A stretch of 64,000 nt of DNA. Origin: Lepidostoma basale (lineage: Eukaryota > Arthropoda > Insecta > Trichoptera > Lepidostomatidae). Made by a program: the position numbers and the translations under genes. Location of the stretch: positions 310,001 to 374,000 of the forward strand of contig JAHDVF020000892.1 of the NCBI GenBank assembly GCA_022606425.2, given 5' to 3'. Of the stretch, positions 22,308 to 33,100 are shown one piece after another; the first letter of the stretch is position 1, and each line of letters starts with the position of its first letter. The notes under the pieces were generated by a model. That model was not told the DNA's origin, made no database searches, and saw only the letters and a list, made by a program, of their open reading frames with translations.

Positions 22308-22726
22308 CGTAAGAAATTTTGAATCAAAACTCCCAAATCTAGCACTGCTCCTCTTATCTTCCCCTCTGGAAACAGACTTGTTTTTATAAACCCTAACTGG
22401 TCTTCCATTCCTTGACAATAATGTAAGACTTTATCATAAACCCTAAATCCCCCCTCGTCCTCTTTCGGAGGGACACTCCGGGCCATACATTTAGCCCCAT
22501 CATAAAACAACTACCAAATCACATTCCAACAATGTTTTCTACAGACGTAAGAGGAATAGCCATTAGAGCTGAACCTCTGTAAGCCAGTCCAAGTAATCAC
22601 GCCCCCGCATAAATCAACAACCCACCAAATAACCTTCCAACAATATTCCCATCAGACGTAAGAGGAATAGTCACAAGAACTGAATCTCTGTAAGCCAGAA
22701 GAGGTTTTGATTCAAAATTTCTTGCG
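22308..22726. repeat. unclassified inverted-repeat unit with internal direct repeat
   Basis: A 23-base sequence (cgtaagaaattttgaatcaa + aac) at 22308-22330 recurs inverted at 22704-22726 with one mismatch. Inside, a block with cagacgtaagaggaatag and ctctgtaagccag occurs twice, at about 22515-22585 and 22628-22698, spaced 111 bp. The minus-strand open frame 22172-22510 has no known domain. Confidence 0.5.
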
Positions 22727-23639
22727 AAAAGCGTTTGCATTTCTGTCACCCCCACCTTAGCCTTCGTTCTTTTGGTATTTGCTCTGGTTCAAATTTCTAT
22801 CTTTAATTTTTAAAACAATTTATTTATATTTTATTTTCAGATTTATTGAATATTTTTTTTTAGCACCATGTTCTAAAAGATTATTATTTTATTCAATCAT
22901 GAGACTTTATGACTCAATTTCTAAATGCGTATCATTTGTTTATCTACGAAAACAACTCAGTTTCCCACGTTGTAATAATGGTTTTATCTCCTCACTTATC
23001 TCTTCGAATTTGTGCAATTTGTTCATAAAAACATTACACGAAAAAGCATTTTTCTCTTTAAGCATAGTTTTTCAATCTTTAGAGTCAACGGAGGAAATTA
23101 AACGTTCGGTTTTAGTGAATCGCGCAATAAGTTTTTTTTTATATTTGGAGTATATTTTTGTTAAATGCTCATTTGATTGACGCACCATTCGACGAACACA
23201 ACATTTAAAATGAATAATAACATATTAAATCAAAATATTTATTAATTATATCATTGCCCAGATTATTAAATGGATAGAATAGAAACAGGAATAGATCAGT
23301 GCTGCCTGTAGAAGTCTCCTACAGTTTCTGTTTACTGATGATCTCCAATATGTTTCGTATTATTTTTATTTTATTACAACCTGCTGTGTTAGCTTTTTTT
23401 TCCTCTCATTACAATTGTTTTCCTTTCGCAATCCCCATATCTTACCTTCTTCTGGCTGGATTCTTTTTTATTTATACTTAATTGTTATTTTGAACATATT
23501 TTTATTATTTATAATCGATTGTTCCAACGTTGCGTACACGCGTGTGGCAGGTACATAATTATATCTAACAAAGCTTCACCCAGCGAGCGTGGCCTCGGTC
23601 TACCCTCACTTACTGATCCTATTGTAAATTCTGTCAAAA
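22727..23639. other. no recognisable feature
   Basis: AT-rich. The open frames 22779-23180 and 23299-23481 are hydrophobic only because of T-rich codons and have no motif. Confidence 0.4.
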
Positions 23640-23895
23640 ATTATCCTCTTCTTCTTCTTCTTCTGTTTGTAGATCTTGCGATCTGTTTATGCAGGATATC
23701 AACTTTCTTCCTGTGACGAAGACGACCAGCCTTCTCTCCATCTCTTTGGAGGTCGTCTTGGTGGTCGACGGCCCTCAGGAATCTCGTGCATCACGATATT
23801 AGGAATTCTTAATGGATCCATTCTCTCGATGTGGTCCCTCCAGAATCGTCTTCTCTGCCTACTCCATCTCACTATGTCTTCAATTATAAACTAGA
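23640..23895 (-). mobile_element. LINE-H 3' fragment
   Basis: Minus strand: [24 protein letters not shown], GRRPPRRPPKRWREGW-like and a (GAA)n tail (cttcttcttcttc at 23648). It is one of an inverted pair with 24045-24440. Confidence 0.65.
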
Positions 23896-24044
23896 CATGA
23901 TCCAACTTACTTAGTCTCTTAATTTTAATGGAGTGTTCCATGCTAGTACCCTTATACACAAAGCTCGATTGTAGGGGTTTCTCCATACGCTATCCATTTT
24001 AACTGGGCAGAATATGAGTTACTGAATTTTTTCTATGCATCAGA

Positions 24045-24440
24045 CCCATAATAAATTACGAAGCTCAGGCAGTCACTGTCAGAACCAAAAATCTCCTAAG
24101 AGTAGCAGAAATGAAAACATTGCGACTTATCGTGGGGAGTACCCTTAGAAATAGGATACCCAATGAAGAAATTAGCAGATCCTGCAAAATTTATCGTATT
24201 GAGATATATGCCTGTATATTGACATAGTGAGATGGAGTAGACAGAGAATACGATTCTGAAGGGAACGCATCGAGAGGATCCAGCGAGGATTCCCAAGTTC
24301 GTGATGCACTAGACTTCAGATTGTCGTCGACCGCCAAGACGACTAAAGGCTAGTCGTCTTCATAACAGGAAGAAAGTTGGTATCCTGCATAAATAGATCG
24401 CAAGATCTACAATAATAATAATAAGAAGAAGAATTCTTCC
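24045..24440 (+). mobile_element. LINE-H 3' fragment, longer copy
   Basis: AEMKTLRLIVGSTLRNRIPN is readable, then decayed IC*VY...DIVRWSRQRIRF*RERIERIQ, GRQDD*RLVVFITGRKL, and a tail of aataataataataagaagaag. It lies ~150 bp from the inverted copy 23640-23895. Confidence 0.65.
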
Positions 24441-26064
24441 TTTAAATGCTTTGTAGTTTTCTTCGTTTTTATAGTCAATATCGTTTAGGTTTACAAGCGT
24501 ATGCAACGCTTTTGAATATTTAGTAACGAAACCGGTCTGTAGTAATAGTATCAATGGTTAAAACGTGTTAAAAGAAAAATAATATATTTAATATAAATTC
24601 ATCCTTCTAAAAGCCTTACACTTTGAATAGCAAGGTTACGTAATACGTATTAATATAACAGTTACTTAATATGCATTTCCTTTGAAGCGCTCGATGATCT
24701 ATCAAATCGCTTTGTGGTCCATCGACATAATGTCAAGGTATCGGATTCTGCCCAATCATCTGGGTGAATGTAACCGGCCGAATCCGGTCTATCGAGATTG
24801 AAAAATGTCTGAGAACACAATGGTCTTGGATGACACACATTTTTTGCAGATTTTTTTCTTCGTCACTCTCCGTCAACAGATTTGCCGCAGTAGTAATTAC
24901 GTAAGGTAACGAACCGCCAATCAATTGACTTGGTCGCCTCTGACGACCCGTGAAGGAGTCAACGTACCGTTGCTTTTTTGGTGGATCTTCAATTATCTAA
25001 GGAATTGCAATCTCCAATCGTTACTGATGTGCAAATATCGACTGTAAAAAAAAATTGTGCCACTACAAATATTGAAGGTTGTATGTCATTAAGTGTTATT
25101 AAACAACTTCTACAATGACAATTAAAATCTTAATCTTCAGCAGAATATGGTGAAATGTTACAATATGGTCAATACTTGTACTTAGTCCCTGAAATTGTGA
25201 ACCGTCCAGACGTATTTGATGTGTGAGTACATTAACCAATAATTTGAATAGTTATGCACCTTAACTGCTTTCTAGGCGGCTGCTCTATCTGCTGAGCTCT
25301 TGGTTGCTTTACAAACTATAATACCATCAATGTTCATGAACAATTCCAATGCGTATAAATCTAAACATTATCGTTTAGGGGGTACCTATTCTATTTTAGA
25401 AAATTCAAAATATCTATATTTTTTTTTTGCATAATCTTAAATTTAGACCTTTAAAAATATGACCCTTAGAAGATTTTCTGAAACTCTATATTTTCGAAGT
25501 TACAGCTATTTTAGTGACTCACCGACTAAATCGGTCCGGCCGGACGAATGATCGATAGACGACAGGCAAACTCTGATTACCTGGGAAGAGCCCACATTAT
25601 GAAAACTCTTTTGTACCAAATAAATCATTAGAAAACGACTTCATAGAAATACGGTTGACATGATATCTCAATATCTTATGTACCGATTTACTTGAAATTT
25701 TACACAAAGCTTTTTTATGTATCTGAGTATCGAACTACTCAGTGTTTTTTTGAAAAATTTTGTTTTTACTATTTAAAAAAAACATTAAGTTGAAAATATA
25801 GGCCAAAACGATTTTTTTTTAAATCGCCGCCATTTCGCATTTTTTTTTTTCAAAAATTCCCTATGTCGCTTGATAATTAAATCCTTCTTCTTCAAGAATT
25901 TTTTTTCTCAGATCACTGGAAGGACTGGAAAATGTCAACCAGGACGTGCTATTTTTTGTGAGCCTGGCTTTGCCGGCCTGCACATTTTTGGATTATTGAT
26001 TTTTTTTATAATTGTACTTTTTTATATGGATAAAACATTAATAAATAATTTATGAACAAATAGA
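24441..26064. other. no recognisable gene; possible old DNA-element remnant
   Basis: Long AT-rich stretch. The part 25370-25900 has many T-runs and a patch (gccgccatttcgc) reminiscent of the non-coding interior of an old DNA transposon, but I see no ends. Nothing is callable. Confidence 0.3.
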
Positions 26065-26385
26065 AACTTCTTCCTATGACCATACAACTCTTGGAGAGTT
26101 TTAGCCTACTTGATGATTTTTCGCCAAGCACCTCGATCCTGCGCCTTTTGCTCCCAGCAGTCCGATTCGCCCAACCTAGCCAGATCAGCCAGAACATTGT
26201 CCATTAGGTGCTGTCTAAGCCTTCCTAGAGGTCTTACTCCAGTCGGTCTAGACGCGTACAGGGTCTTGATTGTTCTGGTCTCTTCGGCTCGGCATACGTG
26301 CCCAATCCATGCTAGGCGACCGGCTCTCACGGTGCTCGTTATAAGGGGCTGCTGGGTCATCGTACGGATCTCTTGGTTGGCAACA
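26065..26385 (-). mobile_element. LINE-J 3' fragment (RTE-like)
   Basis: One minus-strand frame (26360-26106) reads [56 protein letters not shown] and stop. The WIGHV...GR.R..W pattern is the RTE-type C-terminus. Related pieces are at 27925 and 35765. Confidence 0.75.
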
Positions 26386-26514
26386 TGAACAAATGTGTAC
26401 TAAACGTATTTACTGTTTTTTTTATAGCGCCCAAAAAAACACCAATAATTCGGGCGTCTAGACTAGAATTCCTCCTTAAAATAATTCATTGTAGAAGTTA
26501 TTATTTTGTTGAAT

Positions 26515-26825
26515 AGGTCTTTACATAATTACAGCGCGAGCCAAATCGATGTAAAGGGTATAGCTATCACACTGATTCTCTTCAAATTTGATTTTGATAG
26601 AATGCAGTTTTTCTTTGTGTTGTTATATCAAAGTGGAAAAGATGCATTTTTTTATACAACAGGTCTTTTGAATCCAATGTATACAATTTGTTTTTAGCTT
26701 TTATATTGGGTAGCTATTCTATTGGCATTTTATTATTACGTGAATTCTACAGACCAAAGTCGGTGTGAGTATCACAATGTCATCGCCGGGAATCGAACCC
26801 GGGACCTTCGGTTTGGCCACGAAAT
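26515..26825 (-). repeat. SINE-1 copy, split, just upstream of a GALNT2-like exon
   Basis: The 5' part is at 26709-26825 (minus): the B box reads ggttcgattcc, a perfect consensus, followed by ctttggtctgtagaattcac and aaaatgccaatagaatagct. The 3' part (gtgatagctataccctttac, catcgatttggctcgcgctg) is at 26521-26572. Foreign AT-rich sequence of about 135 bp separates them. The 5' end lies 70 bp before the exon at 26896. Confidence 0.7.
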
Positions 26826-26895
26826 TTATTCTAACTTTAAGATTGTATCAGTAACCATTTCCCTCGCTAATAATTGTGTATTGTTTCTCTTGCAG

Positions 26896-27116
26896 GAGGA
26901 GAATGCCGCCCTCCGCCTGGAGCTGCGCACCCCGCCCACGCTGGGCGCGCTGGCGCCGGGCGGCACGCCGGCTGCCGCCTACCTGGACGCCCGGCAGTAT
27001 GTCAGCGGGGCCGCCCTGCGCCCAGGCGAGGACCCCTACCGCCGGAACCGCTTCAACCAGGCCGCGTCGGACGCGCTGCCCAGCGACCGGGAGGTGCCTG
27101 ACACCAGAAATCCCAT
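26896..27116 (+). CDS. GALNT2: GALNT2-like exon a (stem region)
   Basis: Acceptor tttctcttgcag, donor cat|gtaagc. Starts in codon phase 0 and ends two bases into the Met codon. It is strikingly GC-rich against its surroundings. Encodes an [11 protein letters not shown] start (possible end of a coiled stem), then [27 protein letters not shown] and DREVPDTRN. Upstream splice partner not found. Confidence 0.9.
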
Positions 27117-30100
27117 GTAAGCCTCATTAACTTCTTCTTCTTCGATGGCCCTACAGCCCATATCGAGCCTTAGCCTCCAGTATTCTTCGCCTCCAACTCA
27201 TCCTGTCCTCCGCTTCGACCCTCCAATCTGACACTCGTAACAATCTTGTCCCATCTCTCCCAACTTCATCCTCCCATCGCAGCCTTGGTCGTCCAATTGG
27301 TCTCATTAACTTCCATCAAGCCTCATTAACACCTATAGAAAAAAAAATTATAATAACTAACTAACCATCACGCCGTCTCCCCGAAGGGGTGGTAGGTAGA
27401 AATAATGCACTGCCACACTTTTCTTTCCTGACATATTTCTCTAGCTTCCTCAACATTTATACATCGTGTCATGCACGCTGACTCCTCACATGGCCGACAT
27501 TCAATATTTGATTTATTTGATCGTGCCACGTTTTCCTCGGTCTTCCTCTATTTCTAGTTCCATTTACATTGTTAACATATAATTTTTTTACCGTTCTTTC
27601 TTCATTTATTCTTTTCATATGTCCAAACCATCTTAATGATCCTTTCATTATTTTGTTCATAACACCATCATTTGCACCGCATTCACTTCTTATATTTTCA
27701 TTCGACACTCTATCATACACAGAGTATCGACACATTCGTCTAAGAGATCTCATTTCTACTGCATTTATTCTACTTTTATCCTTCTTTTGTCAGTTCCATG
27801 CTTCGCTTCCATACGTAAGGGTCGGTAGAAGAACATCATTGTTCACTGCCATTTTAGCTTTTTTGGATAAAAATCTAGCTTATGGAAAAATATGTTCATA
27901 AATAATGAAAATCTACTTAATTACTTCGTATGGCCATACAACTTTTGTAGAGTTTTAGTCTCCTGATAATGTTATTTCAAACTCTTCGATCCTGCGCCTT
28001 TTGCTCTCAGCAGGCCGTTTCGTCCGTAGAACATTATCCATTAGCGATGTCTAGGCCTTTAAGAGGTCTTACTTCGGTCGATCTTGATGCTTATAGGGTC
28101 TTGATTGGGTCCATGTGGAAGGTATGTCATAAATGCATAGATAATGTAAACGAAATGTTTTAGTAGTTACGGAACAATAAATTATAATGTATTGCATAGA
28201 TTATCACGGTTGGTAGCTATAATTTTTTGGGATCTTGGATAACTTGTAACTTGTCGTTCTTGACAAACGTTTCGGAGATCTCCATCTTCAGGATAGTTAT
28301 AAATGTGTGATGGGTAATGTATGCTTAACTTCTTCTGCGCTGTGGCGTTTAGCCGTTATTATATTAGTCTTCTTCTTCTTTGTTGTAGACCTATGTGATC
28401 TGTTCTCCGTAGTGTTGCTCCTTCTGTGAGGTAGTGTCCCAGCAGTCCTTCCATCTTTTAGGAGGTCTTCCACGAGGACGAGTCCCATGAGGCTGATTAT
28501 GTAGTGCAATATAGGGGAGTGCCGAGAAACTACGAGTGATCCAAAGAGCCATGGAAAGAGCCATGTTAGGAATAAGCCTAAGAGACAGAGACAGAAACGA
28601 TACGGTGAGCCACCGGGTGGCGACTCTAAAATGGCAATGGGCAGGTCACGTAGCCAGAAGCTCAGATAAAAAGTGGACAAGAAGACTGCTGACTTGGAGA
28701 CCGTGGACGGTGAAAAGAAGTGCAGGGCGACCGCAACTACGGTGGAAAGATGATCTGAACAGACACGTCAGAATAACCTGGATGCAGTCTGCACAGGACC
28801 GAGTGACATGGAAGCGAATGGATGAGGCCTTTGTCCAAGAGTGGACGGGAATAGGCTGAGGAAAAAGAAAAAGAAGAATAATATAGGGGAGTCTGGTAGT
28901 GTGCATTCTTTGATAATGACCGTACCACTCCTTTTTTCGCTGTCTACTCCATATTATAATATCCTCAACCTCACACATCTCTTTTATTATAGCGTTCCTC
29001 ACGCGATCTCTCAGTGTCTTGTCTGCTATCGTCCTCAGTGTCTTCATCTTGGAAGTCCTCAAAACTTCTATGGTCCTTATTGTGTCTGCCCTTACTTAAT
29101 ATAATATCTTAGTCATATAAATCCAAGTCAAGTTAGCATCTCCGTAGTGCTACAGGCACTTCGTCTTCTCTGTAATATCAACAGAAAAAAACTGTATATT
29201 ATACGAGTATATAGCTGAATAGGAACACTAAAGTTTTCAAGATGGGAATACGTGAGGATGTAAAAAAATTAGAGGCACTCGAAATCCCGGGTAAATACGA
29301 GTATATCCATATAAACTTTAGCGTTTTCTCCTGTTCCTAAGACATTTTTCTCACAGAAGTGATGAAAACATGAAAATTTTACAGTATGGAGATGTCTGGA
29401 GATAGTTTTATACATTCTTTAAAGTGGAGGGGCTACAGATAGCAGTAGTTAAATATTGAATTAATAGATATATTATACGAATTAATAATAAAAATGTGCT
29501 TCATAAGCTGATATTATAAGCAATAAGATTTACTGGTTTACATAAAATGTGACGACAAAAATATAATGATTCTATTATGTATTGTATTCTGATCTGGAAT
29601 TAACTATAGAAGAATTGTTAATTTAGTTGAAATCAGATTTGTTTAAGGGTAAAAATCTGGCTGTGATATCGGTTATCGAATATGATACGTATTGAGGTAA
29701 TGGATATAAATTAATTATTTGTCAATGCAAATATAAATATTTCAATTAAAGCAAAGATGGCAGTACATAATGGCGTTCTAGTGCCAACCTTTATGTATAG
29801 AAGTGAAGCATGGAGCTGGCAAAAAAGTATGAAAGTAGGATAAATGCCGTAAAAATGAGATCACTGAGAAGAATGTGAATGTGGAAAAAGGATATATAAT
29901 AGAATACCGAATTTATCCTCTCTGTCTACCATGCATCATGGTTAGTTAAACGGCGTGATGGTTAATTAGTTAGTTAGTTTGTCTTACTGTCTGTCTGACT
30001 AAAATGGATGTTTTTTCCAGGTGCCGATTGAAAAACTACTCCGATGACCTGCCACAGACAAGTGTCATCATCACATTCCATAATGAAGCGAGATCCACTC

Positions 30101-33100
30101 TCCTCAGGACTGTTGTGAGGTAAATTTTTATAATCATTTCATTTAAAAATGTGTAGATACGTTTTTAAGAAAACTTAACGATTACTTAACTTATCCAAGA
30201 AAAAAACCTTTTAAAAATGCAGATTAAAACGAAACTCTAGAAGCCGCAAACACGTGCACATGTTTGTGAAAAACAAAAACTATCACACAAAAAGGGATGG
30301 ACCGTTCCTGGCATACTTCTACACTCCTCAATATTCATCCATCGTTTCATGCACGCATGTTGATTTCTCAGACTATACAAAATTGAAATGATTTAAGAAA
30401 TGGAAAAAAAAATTGTTTAAATATATATTAAAAAAACAATTATAATCATTATTTACAATAAATTTGTATAAAGAAATTTTAAATTACAACATAATTATTT
30501 TGAAATGATTTGATCATGCTATGTTTTCTTTGGTCTTACTTTATTACTTGGTTCATTCGCGTAGTTAACGTATACTTTATTTACCATTTATCTTTTTATA
30601 TTAATGAAATTTTTACTATTTTGTTTATAACACTAAAATTAGTTCATCATTTAAAAATAGGATTATTTTATGATGAGTTATCTTACACTTTGTGTTTCAA
30701 AATATTGTGAAAAATTATTGAAGATCGTCAAAGACTTTTCAGATAATCCTAGAGTTTAAAATCTTTTTTTAAAATATTTATTTATTTGACACATTCACCA
30801 TGGAGTGTTATGTGTCATACAAGTAATAATATATTATTTATTTAATTTTTAAGCAATTTCGTTTACTGGTTCTGATTTTGAAAATTTGGTTTGGTTCATG
30901 TGGTTCTCCCGTAAATTTGGAGATATTTTGTGTATAAGTGAATTGTTTTGGTCAATTTGATTGTTGCCGCACTTTATAATAGTTAATTGTGACACGTAAT
31001 ACGTTTGTACTGTTTTGATGTTTAAATTATACAAGTTTTTTCGTTTATATAAAGAATTTTGACAGGTGTAAAAATATGCTTTTCAATTAAAAAGGATGGA
31101 GTGCCGCATCGGTTAAAGTGTGACAGTTCATTATTTTTGCCTACCCTTTCCGGGAGACGGCGTGATGGTTAGTTAGTTAGTTTTAAACCATTTTTTTATG
31201 TTTTGACTCATGTATCTACCCCAGTGGTGTGTGATGCACTCATTTCTTCATCTCTGTTTTATGTTCTGTATTGTTGAATATTTTCTTACAATATGGTTGA
31301 TCTCTTTGATTACACTTTTTAAGTTTCTTTGCGTTTTCATTCCAAAATCAATTTATCTCTGTAATTACATTTAGAGCAGGTAATCTTGCCTCGCTGAGAT
31401 GATTCTGGTAGTGAGTGTTCCAGATATAATATGCTGTTTCCGTGTTGAGGAGTGCGTGAGAGAATTAGAGTAATGGATTTTTAAATTGTGGCGTTAACGC
31501 GTTCACTTCTTTATATCGTTCGTCATTACTGTCAGCCACTATTGATCTTGTGCTTCAAGAATTTCTTTTCAAGGTTTTATACTCTCCGCAATAAAGTGTT
31601 ACCCGTGTCTTTTTTTTTAATATCTTAAAACCAATTAAGTTTTTTTTGTTGCTTAAGCAATGTTGTAAAACTTGTTTAATTTAAAATATAAAATATTGAT
31701 GAAATTGATAGTTTTCTAGAAATCATATTTTATGAGAATATCTTACCTTGCGTATAGGTATTATCGAAAAAAACGTGATAAAGCCCTAGCAAGGCAAAAC
31801 ACTTTTATTTCATTAAATAGCTTAAAACTTTTATAAATATAAAGTGACAAAATAAAAATGCCCTGGCAAGGCGAAATATGTCTCCCCCCTAAAAAAGGTT
31901 CACAATTCTAAAAAACTAAAGTGACCAAATAAAAATACTTTATGATAATACCCTGGCAAGGCGAAACACGTCACTTCCACAAAGTAGCCTAAAACTTCTA
32001 GAAAATGAAAATGCTATTTGATAATGTTGATAATACTAAGCAAAACATATTTCTCACATAAAATATCATAAAACTTCAAGATAATGGACGTTCTTCAATA
32101 TTTTATAAAATGTGTCAATTTAAAAATAAAGCCTATTATATGCTGTTTTTCTTTATTGCTTTCAAACTATGTTACTTAAAATCAAAATCAAAAATTGTTT
32201 TATTTACTCAACAATTGTATATTTTTTAGTACTCCCTCTGCTATTTTCGCAAAAAGGTGCTGATCCACGAACCACCAGTTAAAGAACACTGCTCTAATCG
32301 AGGGGGTGAATCATATCGCTTTTAACAAAGTCAACAATTTTGTATTAGAGTAACCAACGCGTTTAAATTTCAAATAATGAAGTTGTTATTTTTTTTAAAG
32401 TGATGTGACCTTTGCAAAAAATAGATACAAAGAGTGACAAGGAAGACCTTTCATTATTTTCGATTTAATTTTAAAACGTGTCGTACCTATATCTCTATCG
32501 TGCGATTAATCCTTATTGATTGTATTTCCCTCGCGCATCGTTTCTCGTATGATTAATTTATTATTTCATTCTATGTATCCCAACCACCATAGTGAAACTC
32601 AATATTTCTTTTCACAACCATATCATCTTTGATATAAAAGGTTTACGACATCTCGTTTCAAACGTATTTATCCAATAATTAATATGTACGAATACAAATA
32701 ATATGTTATTGAACGCCAAGGCGTTAACTCTGTGGAATTCCATAGTAATATACTTTGGAAATTGAAAATAACTTTGTTTAATCCACAAAATATTTAAAAA
32801 AAACACGACATGTTTCAGAGGATACCTCCATCTTCAGGTGTACAAATATAATAAAAACTAAACAAAGAAAGACTAATATAAAAATGCATTTAAAATTCGA
32901 TACAATAATTTAATCTCTCAAGCTCCCATCCCCAATCAAATGCAAATTAATCATTTGTTAATTTCTACATAAATTATGTCTTTTCAAATGTATATTTTCT
33001 CTAAATATTTTTTTATATTATCATCATATTTTTATATTATTTATTAGTTCTTCCTGATTATTAGTACATATAACAAATAGCCCAGGTTAATTTTTAAATT

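Noticed and set aside
22172..22510. 112-codon minus-strand gene
   Set aside because: No recognisable domain, and it overlaps an inverted-repeat unit; not enough to call a gene.
22779..23180. 133-codon membrane-like protein
   Set aside because: Hydrophobicity follows from T-rich codons; no motif, splice or composition support.
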